In this document: positions 1-6,164 of the stretch, one piece after another | How positions within the stretch are numbered: position 1 is the stretch's first letter | Layout: each line of letters begins with the position of its first letter | Assembly: GCA_030841195.1 (NCBI GenBank) | Contig: JAVEDA010000305.1 | Span: 1-6,241, forward strand | Reading direction: 5' to 3' | Length of the DNA stretch: 6,241 nt | From: Actinomycetota bacterium | Lineage (GTDB): Bacteria > Actinomycetota > Actinomycetes > JACCUZ01 | Notes under the pieces: model-generated | What the model was told of the DNA's origin: nothing | Seen by the model: only the letters and a program-made list of their open reading frames with translations | Databases searched by the model: none | Program-made: the position numbers and the translations under genes

Positions 1-76
1 TTACAACGGTGAGGCGCTGTGTTCGGATCCGTCCGTCACACGCTCCCCTGCATCCTGCGTCGAGAGGGACTGACCC
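1..76 (+). promoter_or_regulatory. Leader region upstream of the metalloprotease gene
   Basis: This non-coding stretch precedes the metalloprotease and presumably holds at least part of its promoter. I see no convincing -35/-10 pair. It contains an imperfect inverted repeat: GCG-C-TGTG at 14-21 can pair with CACACGC at 37-43 with one bulged base, and CGGA (24-27) can pair with TCCG (32-35) inside it. TCCG is also directly repeated at 28-35. This could be an operator, an mRNA hairpin, or the terminator of a gene to the left. The window edge hides what lies upstream. Confidence 0.3.
62..69 (+). promoter_or_regulatory. Ribosome binding site of the metalloprotease gene
   Basis: The purine-rich run GAGAGGGA ends 7 nt before the ATG at 77. 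It supports this start, which is also the one that gives a complete signal peptide. Confidence 0.6.
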
Positions 77-2272
77 ATGTTCGATGGACTGTCGTCGCGA
101 GCGTTGCGCCTGGGGGTCGTGGCCGCTGCGGCGACCGCCCTGGTCGCCTCGTTCGGTGGCCCGGCCGATGCCGCGCCGAAGAAGGTCAAGGCGGGCAACG
201 ACCACCGCTCGGTCGGCGCCAACTACAACCACGGCAAGGCGCTGCGGTTCTCGGCCAGGGAGTCCGACAGTGGGGGCGGTGCGCAGGAGGGTGGCGCCGT
301 GGTCGGCACGGTGCGCCAGTGGCCGGCCCTCGACGACGAGAACGGCGTGATCTACAGCAAGCGCTACCGGCTGCGCGGCGTGGGCGACCACATCGAGATC
401 TGGGTGGCCGAGAACCTCGCCTACCCGGCCGGTGACTGCCGCAACACCATCGACGGCGGCGCACCGATCACCGTGACGGACGCGCAGGTCAACGGGTTCA
501 TCCAGCAGTTCGACTCCAACATGTACCCGAAGGAGTCCGAGGCCTTCTCGGTCGCACCCGACCGCGACGGCTCCAACACCAAGCTGAAGAAGCTGTACAC
601 CCAGTTCTACGGCCTGCCGAACCGCAGCTACTCCGGCCACGGCGACCGCACCGTCACGCTGATCGACAACGTCCGGGACTCGAACTTCTACCGGCCGCAG
701 GACCCGGACGGCAAGACCTACATCGGCGGCTTCTTCTACTCGGTCTTCAACGAGATGACCAACCGCAACGTGATGACCATCGACTCGTTCGACTGGAAGC
801 ACCGCACCGGGACGTTCGCCAGCCAGCACGACGACGCGACGAACCCCGAGTACGTGGCCTGCGGCATCGAGCTCGGCCGGCCGTTCGGCAACAAGCGCGG
901 CCCGGACTACGAGGGCACCTTCGCCCACGAGTACCAGCACCTGCTGGAGTACTACGAGGACCCGGACGAGGTGAACTGGGTCAACGAGGGCCTCTCGGAC
1001 TGGGCCCAGACGCTCACCGGCTACGTCGACCCGCAGGTCGACCCGGCCGACCCGACCGCTGACGGCCACCTGGCCTCGTTCTTCGGCTTCGGCGGCGAGG
1101 CGTTCGGCGGCCCCGAGCAGTCCATGACCCGGTGGGAGGACCAGGGCAGCACCGAGATCCTGGCCGACTACGGGGCGGCGTACTCGTTCATGCAGTACCT
1201 GTGGAGCCACTTCGGCCAGGACGCCTTCATGTCGGCGCTGCACACCGAGGACCTCGGCGGCCTGGTGGGCCTGCAGAAGGTGCTGGACGACAACGTGACG
1301 AACCCGCCGAAGGCGCTCGACGTCATCCACGACTGGCTGGCGTCGATGGCGCTGGACGCCGCGATCGAGGACGGCAGCGTGCCCACCAGCAACGCGGCCG
1401 CCCTGTCCACCGACTCGATGCGGGCGAAGATCAACTGGGCCTCGCCGCAGGCCTATGCCTCGCCCGGTGCCCCGACCAACGGCGGCGACTTCGTCCCGCT
1501 CGGCGCCGGCCAGGTGACCTTCAACGGTCACGGCGGCTACGACCCGGCCCCGGTCGAGTGGACCACGGACGGCAGCCGGCTCTACTCCGGCAAGGGCGAC
1601 GGCCTGGACCGGGCCATCGTCCGGACGGTCAACGTCCCGGCGGGCAGCCCGACCGTGTCGGTGGGCCTCCAGTACGACACCGAGCCCACCTGGGACTTCG
1701 CCTTCGTGCAGGTGTACGACACCAGCACGAAGACCTGGGTGAGCCTCGAGTCGCCGGGCAACACCACCTCCAGTGCCGACCCGCAGGCCGACCCGCGGGT
1801 GGTGGCCAACCTGCCCGGCCTCACCGGGACAGGGGGACCGGCGGTCTACGACTACACCGTGCCGGCCGCCTACACCGGCAAGGACGTGCTGCTGGCGGTC
1901 CGCTACATCACCGACTCGTCGGTGCAGGGTGACGGTGTCTGGCTCAGCTCGCTCGCCGTCGGCGGGCAGGCCGTGCCGGACGCGACGACGCTGTCGAGCT
2001 GGAAGTCGCTGACCCAGGCGGTGCCGGTGCCGGTGGAGAGCTGGACCGTGCAGGTCGTCGGCTACAACGAGACGCAGTCGGGTCGCGCCTTCATGACGCT
2101 GACCACCCAGCCGAACGGGTCGTCGACGGGCACCATCAACCCGGCGACGGCGCTCGGCTTCACGCCGACCACGCTGGGTGCCATCGTCACGGCGAACGAC
2201 AGCAGCGAGATGGTGGCCGACTACGGCCGCTACGAGCTCGCGGTCAACGGCGTGGTGCAGCCGGGAGGCTGA
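77..2272 (+). CDS. Secreted zinc metalloprotease with immune inhibitor A-like C-terminal domain
   Basis: Predicted exported protease of 731 aa. Residues 1-32 form a signal peptide: an early Arg-containing segment, a hydrophobic stretch at about 12-27, and an Ala-Asp-Ala cleavage site at 30-32. The catalytic core carries HEYQH (284-288), with His284 and His288 as likely zinc ligands and Glu285 as the catalytic base. It is followed by VNEGLSDWA (302-310), where Glu304 is the likely third ligand. This is a gluzincin arrangement resembling the M30/hyicolysin type, not the HExxHxxGxxH-like layout of true M6 proteases. Residues about 500-630 (WDFAFVQVYD at 539-548, DGVWLSSLAV at 619-628) look like the beta-sandwich found after the protease domain in immune inhibitor A proteins. 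There are only two cysteines (121 and 262), which could form one disulfide. No C-terminal anchor or sorting signal is seen, so release into the medium is inferred. The ATG has a GAGAGG ribosome binding site 9 nt upstream. It stands alone on its strand and converges with the VOC gene. Substrate unknown. Confidence 0.85.
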   Translation: MFDGLSSRALRLGVVAAAATALVASFGGPADAAPKKVKAGNDHRSVGANYNHGKALRFSARESDSGGGAQEGGAVVGTVRQWPALDDENGVIYSKRYRLRGVGDHIEIWVAENLAYPAGDCRNTIDGGAPITVTDAQVNGFIQQFDSNMYPKESEAFSVAPDRDGSNTKLKKLYTQFYGLPNRSYSGHGDRTVTLIDNVRDSNFYRPQDPDGKTYIGGFFYSVFNEMTNRNVMTIDSFDWKHRTGTFASQHDDATNPEYVACGIELGRPFGNKRGPDYEGTFAHEYQHLLEYYEDPDEVNWVNEGLSDWAQTLTGYVDPQVDPADPTADGHLASFFGFGGEAFGGPEQSMTRWEDQGSTEILADYGAAYSFMQYLWSHFGQDAFMSALHTEDLGGLVGLQKVLDDNVTNPPKALDVIHDWLASMALDAAIEDGSVPTSNAAALSTDSMRAKINWASPQAYASPGAPTNGGDFVPLGAGQVTFNGHGGYDPAPVEWTTDGSRLYSGKGDGLDRAIVRTVNVPAGSPTVSVGLQYDTEPTWDFAFVQVYDTSTKTWVSLESPGNTTSSADPQADPRVVANLPGLTGTGGPAVYDYTVPAAYTGKDVLLAVRYITDSSVQGDGVWLSSLAVGGQAVPDATTLSSWKSLTQAVPVPVESWTVQVVGYNETQSGRAFMTLTTQPNGSSTGTINPATALGFTPTTLGAIVTANDSSEMVADYGRYELAVNGVVQPGG

Positions 2273-2284
2273 CCTTGCCGTGCG

Positions 2285-2323
2285 GCGCTCCCGGGTCAGC
2301 CCAGCGGCTCGACCCGGGAGCGC
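2285..2323. terminator. Perfect inverted repeat, probable bidirectional terminator
   Basis: The arms GCGCTCCCGGGTC (2285-2297) and GACCCGGGAGCGC (2311-2323) are perfect reverse complements of 13 bp. The 13-nt loop can extend the stem by four more pairs (AGCC 2298-2301 with GGCT 2306-2309) after one bulged base, leaving a CAGC tetraloop. It begins 12 nt after the stop of the metalloprotease gene and covers the last eight codons of the convergent VOC gene, including its TGA at 2298-2296. No U-tract follows on either strand, as is common for actinobacterial hairpin terminators. The convergent position makes a shared terminator the best reading. Confidence 0.7.
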
Positions 2324-2679
2324 AGCACGCACAGCTCGTTGCCCTCCGGGTCGGCGAGCACCACCCAGCTGACGTCGCCCTGGCCGATGTCCGCCCGGGT
2401 CGCGCCGAGGGCGATGATGCGCTCAACCTCGGCGTCCTGGTCACGGTCGGTGGCGTTGACGTCGAGGTGCAGCCGGTTCTTGGTCGTCTTGGGCCCGTCC
2501 GGGGTGCGGATCACCAGCACGGTCGGGCCGGACCCGGCCGGGCCGGTCAGCTGGCGGTACCAGTCCTCCGGCCCGTCGGACCGCTCGGTCACCTCGTAGC
2601 CGAGCACCGCGGCCCAGAAGTCGCCGATCAGCACGTGGTCCTGGCAGTCGATGGCGATCTCGGTGAGTCGGGCGGCCAC
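2296..2679 (-). CDS. VOC family protein (glyoxalase/bleomycin-resistance fold)
   Basis: A 127-aa single-domain protein of the vicinal oxygen chelate superfamily, closest in style to the actinobacterial Glyoxalase_6-like group. Visible hallmarks are the N-terminal beta-alpha unit with GDFWAAVLGYEV (19-30), the central NRLHLDV (68-74) with His71, and the closing strand DPEGNELCVL (110-119) with Glu115. His71 and Glu115 occupy positions that often bind metal in this fold. The length suits one protein chain with two beta-alpha-beta-beta-beta modules. Members include isomerases, dioxygenases and antibiotic-binding proteins, so substrate and reaction cannot be named. The start is GTG, with GGAGGA 3 nt upstream (2688-2683), a strong site at a rather short distance. 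It lies 37 bp downstream of the glycosyltransferase on the same strand and may be read through from that operon, but no functional link to carotenoids is evident. A cytoplasmic location is inferred from the absence of a signal peptide. Confidence 0.85.
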   Translation of the reverse strand: MAARLTEIAIDCQDHVLIGDFWAAVLGYEVTERSDGPEDWYRQLTGPAGSGPTVLVIRTPDGPKTTKNRLHLDVNATDRDQDAEVERIIALGATRADIGQGDVSWVVLADPEGNELCVLRSRVEPLG

Positions 2680-2690
2680 GGGTCCTCCGG

Positions 2691-2696
2691 TGTATA
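2691..2696 (-). promoter_or_regulatory. Possible -10 element (TATACA) ahead of the VOC gene
   Basis: The short gap between the glycosyltransferase stop and the VOC start holds CACCTATACA on the minus strand, an AT-rich island in very GC-rich surroundings. TATACA resembles a sigma-70-type -10 box, but no matching -35 is seen. A start about 7 nt downstream would leave almost no leader before the GGAGGA site. Weak support for a separate VOC promoter. Confidence 0.2.
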
Positions 2697-2716
2697 GGTG
2701 CGCTGTGCGCCCGACG

Positions 2717-3826
2717 CTACCGACGGGCCCCGACAGGGCGGCCGCGGGCCGTGAGGGTGCCGGCCCGGTGCCCTCTCACCGAGGCGGCCACCAGCGCGCC
2801 GAAGACTGCCACCGACGCCGGGTGCGCGAGCGAGTCGGGCCAGACCCGTGATCCCGTACGCCGGGCCGCGACCGCCCGTCCGGCCACCCCGGCGGCGTAG
2901 CCCACCAGCCCGACCCGGGACCCGCGCAGCGCCGCCAGCGGCGGCAGCAGGTAGACGACCGCCAGCCCGCCCACCACCGCTGCGGCGCCGGCGGGGGAGC
3001 CGAAGGCGGTCCACAGCGACTTGGCGTACCCGTCGCGCAGGTCCGGCCACCCGGCGTACATCCGGCAGCTCGCCAGCGCGGTCCCGTCGACCACGCCGCC
3101 GCGACCGCCGGCGGCCTTGACGGCGCGCAGCAGCGCCACGTCCTCGAGCATCTCGGCGCGGACCGCGCGGTGCCCGCCGGCCCGGCGGTAGGCCGCCGCG
3201 TCGACGACGAGCAGCTGGCCGTTGGCCGCGGCCAGCGACGGGCGGGCCGACCGCTCGGCGACCCGCAGCGGCAGCGTGGTCAGCCAGGACCACTGCAGCA
3301 GCGGCTGCACCAGCCGCTCGGCCGGGGTCACGGCCAGCTGGCGCGGGTAGGGCGACACCAGGTCCAGGCCGGCCCACCGCAGCAGCGCGACCGACGCGGC
3401 CACCGCGTGCGGTGCCAGCACCACGTCCGCGTCGACGAACACCAGCACAGTCGGCTCCGTGGCGTCGTCGGCCAGCTGGGCGCAGGCCCACGGCTTGCCC
3501 CACCACCCGTCCGGCAGTGGCTGCCCCTCGACCAGCCGCACCCGCGGGTCGGCGCCGGCCACCCGGCGTACGACATCGGCCGTGCCGTCGGTCGAGCCGT
3601 CGTCGAGCACCAGGACCCGCAGGTCCCTGACGCCGGTCTGGGCGAGCAGCGCCCGCAGGCACGGCTCGACCCGATGCGCCTCGTCGCGCAGCGGGAGCAG
3701 CAGCGCCACCGGCTCGGCCACCGGCGGCGGGTCGGCGGGCGGCACCCGCAGCCGGCGGGCGTTCCAGGCCGCGTGCACCGCGCCGACTACGGCCAGCCCG
3801 GTGCCGAGGCGGGTCAGCCGGCTCAC
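2717..3826 (-). CDS. Family 2 glycosyltransferase, carotenoid-type (CruG/CruC-like)
   Basis: Membrane-associated GT-A glycosyltransferase of 369 aa, predicted to move a sugar from a nucleotide sugar onto a hydroxyl of a carotenoid. An N-terminal hydrophobic segment (about 8-22) precedes the GT2 domain. That domain has LPLRDEA (45-51), the nucleotide-binding VLDDGSTDGT (73-82), a GWWGKPWA block (107-114) typical of this subgroup, the metal-binding DAD (132-134), NGQLLVVD (202-209) for the acceptor side, and EDV (228-230) with the likely catalytic acid. Hydrophobic segments at about 280-297, 304-320 and 336-350 anchor the C-terminus. The GTG start overlaps the CruF stop as GTGA and has AGGA 6 nt upstream (3836-3833), which fixes the start. 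The carotenoid assignment rests on the CruF and CrtO neighbours plus the domain layout. Cyanobacterial CruG adds fucose at a 2'-hydroxyl and chlorobial CruC adds glucose at a 1'-hydroxyl. I cannot tell which applies, so no gene symbol is given. Confidence 0.85.
   Translation of the reverse strand: MSRLTRLGTGLAVVGAVHAAWNARRLRVPPADPPPVAEPVALLLPLRDEAHRVEPCLRALLAQTGVRDLRVLVLDDGSTDGTADVVRRVAGADPRVRLVEGQPLPDGWWGKPWACAQLADDATEPTVLVFVDADVVLAPHAVAASVALLRWAGLDLVSPYPRQLAVTPAERLVQPLLQWSWLTTLPLRVAERSARPSLAAANGQLLVVDAAAYRRAGGHRAVRAEMLEDVALLRAVKAAGGRGGVVDGTALASCRMYAGWPDLRDGYAKSLWTAFGSPAGAAAVVGGLAVVYLLPPLAALRGSRVGLVGYAAGVAGRAVAARRTGSRVWPDSLAHPASVAVFGALVAASVRGHRAGTLTARGRPVGARR
3823..3826 (-). other. GTGA stop/start overlap, cruF to glycosyltransferase
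   Basis: The GTG of the glycosyltransferase (3826-3824) overlaps the TGA of cruF (3825-3823). AGGA lies 6 nt upstream at 3836-3833, so this junction has its own ribosome binding site in addition to possible coupling. Confidence 0.85.
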
Positions 3827-4608
3827 GCCCGGTCCTGCCACAGCGACCACAGGTAGGGCAGCGCCAGCAGGCCGAGCAGGACGCCGCCGACCAGCGCCAC
3901 CGAGGCGGTGCCGAACCAGAACACGTTGCCGAGCACGTAGCCCAGCCAGGTCCAGACCAGCAGGGTCGCGGGCAGCGACTCGTCGGCCGGCCGGTGCGGG
4001 TCGTCGCGGGGGAGCAGGGCGGTCAGCACCAGCATCATCAGGGCGCCGACGACCAGCCAGCCGGCGAAGTTCGTCAGTGGGATGCCGTCGACGCCGGGCA
4101 GCGACGGCGTCGGGTCGGCCCAGGTCCAGTGCCCGTCGCCGACCATCTGCGGATCGAGGAAGACGTCCCAGGCCATCAGCCCGAACGCACCGAACGGCAC
4201 GACCCAGAGGCTGCGGCGCCCGGTCAGCCGCTGGGCCGCCAGCAGCACCGGGTAGGTCATCATCGTCCAGGCCAGCGGCACGACCACCGGCACGTCGAGG
4301 ACCTCCGGCCCCAGCGTGCCCGTGTAGGAGTAGTCCCCGAACGGCAGCCCGGTGCGCACACCGATCGCCTCGGCCGCGAGACCGCCGCCGGCGGTCACGA
4401 CCACCAGGCCGAGCGCCCAGCGCGGACCCCGGTGCACCAGCGCGTGCAGCGCGCAGGTCGAAGCGAAAACCACCACCGTGGCGATGGTGACGCGGTGCAG
4501 CCACGCTCCGTCCACCAGCGGGTAGGCGATCTCGAGTCCCACTGTGGTGGCTGCGCCGAGCCAGGCGAGCCCGACGCCGGCCGGTGACGGTCGTCGCGTG
4601 CGCCTCAT
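3823..4608 (-). CDS. cruF: Carotenoid 1',2'-hydratase, CruF family
   Basis: Integral membrane protein of 261 aa in the CruF family (DUF422, 'carotenoid biosynthesis protein'). Known members add water to the terminal 1',2' double bond of an acyclic psi-end group, giving a tertiary 1'-hydroxyl in gamma-carotene or bacterioruberin precursors. Family-typical blocks are visible. TGLPFGDYSYTGTLG (86-100) is followed by DVPVVVPLAW (105-114). AWDVFLDPQMVGDGHWTW (146-163) is rich in acidic residues and His/Trp. GIPLTNFAGW (175-184) follows. Seven or eight hydrophobic segments span roughly 12-30, 37-56, 64-82, 105-125, 135-150, 181-199, 213-231 and 235-254. The ATG at 4608 overlaps the ketolase stop (ATGA), and no strong ribosome binding site precedes it, so translation probably depends on the upstream gene. 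The stop overlaps the GTG of the glycosyltransferase. The exact substrate is inferred from the neighbours. Confidence 0.88.
   Translation of the reverse strand: MRRTRRPSPAGVGLAWLGAATTVGLEIAYPLVDGAWLHRVTIATVVVFASTCALHALVHRGPRWALGLVVVTAGGGLAAEAIGVRTGLPFGDYSYTGTLGPEVLDVPVVVPLAWTMMTYPVLLAAQRLTGRRSLWVVPFGAFGLMAWDVFLDPQMVGDGHWTWADPTPSLPGVDGIPLTNFAGWLVVGALMMLVLTALLPRDDPHRPADESLPATLLVWTWLGYVLGNVFWFGTASVALVGGVLLGLLALPYLWSLWQDRA
4605..4608 (-). other. ATGA stop/start overlap, ketolase to cruF
   Basis: On the minus strand the TGA of the ketolase (4607-4605) shares bases with the ATG of cruF (4608-4606). No strong Shine-Dalgarno sequence is seen just before it, which points to termination-reinitiation coupling. 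Confidence 0.85.
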
Positions 4609-6164
4609 CGCCAGCGCCGTCGGTTCGCCAGGACCACCCGGGCCGCCGTGCGCCCGGACGCGCCGAACACCCCGCCGCCCGGGTGCGTCGACGCACCGGT
4701 GAGGAACAGCCCGCGCACCGGCGTCCGGTAGCCCGCCAGCTCGGGCAGCGGCCGGTAGGAGAACATCGAGTCCAGCCCCATCTCCACATGCATGACGTTG
4801 CCGCGCCGCAGGCCCAGCTCGCGCTCCAGGTCCAGCGGCGTCTGCACGTGCCGGTGCTCGATCGTGCTGGTGAACCCCGGGGCCGCCCGCTCCACCTGGG
4901 CCACGATCTTGTCGGCCTCCCGCTCGGCGATGTCGTCCCACTGCTCTCCGGTCGACAGCTCGTAGGGGTGCCACTGCGCCCACACGCTGACGTTGTGCCG
5001 GCCCCGCGGGGCGATGCTCGGGTCGAGGGCGCTGAACGACATCACCAGCACCGCCGGCTCGGTGGGCGTGCGGCCCGCGCTGAACTCGCCGTACGCCGCC
5101 CGGAGGTGGGTGCGGCTCGGCGCCAGCAGCTGCATCGCGCCGTACGCCGGGGCGCCGGCCATCGCGGGATAGGCGGGCAGTGCCGTGGTGCCCAGTCGCA
5201 CCACCATGCCGATGCCGTTGCCGACCCGCACCGCCGTGGTCGCACGCGCCAGCAGCGCCTCGTCGCCGAGCAGCTCCAGGGTGGTCAGCACGTGGCAGCC
5301 GGCCACCACGGCGCGAGCTGCGAGATGCTCGCCGGAGTCGGTGGTGACGCCGGTGACCCGGTCGCCGGAACGGGTGATGGCGGCGGCACCGTCGGCGAGG
5401 CGCACCGTGCCGCCGAGTCGGCGGAGGCGTTCGGCCAGGGCGACCGTCAGCGCGCCGCTGCCGCCGACTGCGCGGCCGGGCGGCCGACTGTGCAGCAGCG
5501 CGCTCCAGCCGACCAGGTCGGCGGTCGCGACCTCGTGCGTCGGTGGCCCGGACTGCGCGCCGAGCCAGGCCAGCGCCGTCTTGAGTCGTTCGTCGATGAA
5601 GTGCTCGTCCAGCAGCTGGTCGGCCGGCTGCAGGAACTGCCGCGACATCTCCAGCCCGCCGACGCTGCTCGCCTTGCCGGCGCCCCACAGGTGCCGCCCC
5701 AGCCGGCCGGCGGTGGGGACGTCCTGGAAGGCCGCGAACACGGCCTCGTTCCGGCCGGCCCAGTCGGTGACGAACGCGCGGTAGGCCTCGGCGTCGCGGT
5801 CGCCGCACAGCGCCGCGATCGAGTCGCAGGTCGCGTCGAGCGAGACGTGGAAGGTCAGCGCCTGCTGCTCGCCCGCCTCCGCGTCGCCGAACGGCGCGAA
5901 GCCCCAGGGGTCCATGTCGAGGTAGGTGAGGCCGCACTCGGCCAGCCGCAGGTCCTCGACGATGCCGGTGTGCCGGACCATGATGTGCGCGCTCGAGCCC
6001 CGGTCCACGGCGTACCCGGGCCAGCGCTGGACCGTGCTGACCGCGCCGCCGAGCACCGTGTCGCGCTCGACCACCTCGACGTCGAGCCCGGCGCGGGCCA
6101 GGTAGCAGGCGGCCACCAGCGCGTGGTGGCCGCTCCCGACCACGACCACGTCCCGGGCTGCCAC
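4605..6164 (-). CDS. crtO: CrtO-type beta-carotene ketolase (FAD-dependent, phytoene desaturase superfamily)
   Basis: A 519-aa flavoprotein that most resembles CrtO ketolases, which oxidise C4 of a beta-ionone ring to a ketone. The N-terminus has the dinucleotide-binding motif VVVGSGHHALVAACYLARAG (7-26), Glu33 for the FAD ribose, and LGGAVST (38-44). Blocks that I recall as shared with Deinococcus and cyanobacterial CrtO include SSAHIMVR (57-64), AQSGPP (203-208), VRVGNGIGM (312-320), VMSFSALD (374-381), VWAQWHPYEL (394-403) and RRGNVMHVEM (453-462). The C-terminal FAD motif is LTGASTHPGGGVFGASGR (488-505). The length fits CrtO. The start is GTG at 6164; the frame stays open to the window edge but holds no other ATG, GTG or TTG. 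Only a weak site (TAGG, 6177-6174) precedes it. It is the first visible gene of a coupled operon with cruF and the glycosyltransferase. A related desaturase (CrtD or CrtI) is the main alternative, less likely because of the CrtO-specific blocks. Confidence 0.85.
   Translation of the reverse strand: MAARDVVVVGSGHHALVAACYLARAGLDVEVVERDTVLGGAVSTVQRWPGYAVDRGSSAHIMVRHTGIVEDLRLAECGLTYLDMDPWGFAPFGDAEAGEQQALTFHVSLDATCDSIAALCGDRDAEAYRAFVTDWAGRNEAVFAAFQDVPTAGRLGRHLWGAGKASSVGGLEMSRQFLQPADQLLDEHFIDERLKTALAWLGAQSGPPTHEVATADLVGWSALLHSRPPGRAVGGSGALTVALAERLRRLGGTVRLADGAAAITRSGDRVTGVTTDSGEHLAARAVVAGCHVLTTLELLGDEALLARATTAVRVGNGIGMVVRLGTTALPAYPAMAGAPAYGAMQLLAPSRTHLRAAYGEFSAGRTPTEPAVLVMSFSALDPSIAPRGRHNVSVWAQWHPYELSTGEQWDDIAEREADKIVAQVERAAPGFTSTIEHRHVQTPLDLERELGLRRGNVMHVEMGLDSMFSYRPLPELAGYRTPVRGLFLTGASTHPGGGVFGASGRTAARVVLANRRRWR

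Noticed and set aside
1..222. Minus-strand open frame of 73 codons at the left edge
   Set aside because: It is antisense to the leader and signal peptide region of the metalloprotease, and no domain or ribosome binding site supports it.
1132..1932. + strand open frame inside the metalloprotease gene
   Set aside because: It is Arg/Gly/Pro-rich in a shifted frame, while the metalloprotease frame carries conserved motifs over the same span.
2700..2710. Short GCGC-TGT-GCGC hairpin after the glycosyltransferase stop
   Set aside because: A 4-bp stem in GC-rich DNA is expected by chance and is too weak for a terminator.
2628..3662. Minus-strand open frame of 344 codons overlapping the glycosyltransferase and the start of the VOC gene
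   Set aside because: It is an Arg/Gly/Ala-rich frame offset from the glycosyltransferase, with no recognisable domain.
3459..4490. Long + strand open frame opposite cruF and the glycosyltransferase
   Set aside because: Its product is low-complexity, rich in Arg, Ala, Pro and Ser, and antisense to genes with clear family motifs. This is a GC-driven shadow frame.
3827..4789. Upstream extension of the glycosyltransferase frame
   Set aside because: It lies within cruF and the ketolase and reads as low-complexity sequence. The GTG at 3826 has a ribosome binding site and gives the expected length.
4609..5937. Upstream extension of the cruF frame through the ketolase gene
   Set aside because: The frame is open, but the extension is Arg/Ala-rich noise inside the ketolase. 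The ATG at 4608 gives a normal CruF length and N-terminus.
4605..6164. Phytoene desaturase (CrtI) as the name for the flavoprotein
   Set aside because: The superfamily is the same, but internal blocks such as AQSGPP, RRGNVMHVEM and GASTHPGGG fit CrtO ketolases better, and the CruF neighbour suits a ketolase.
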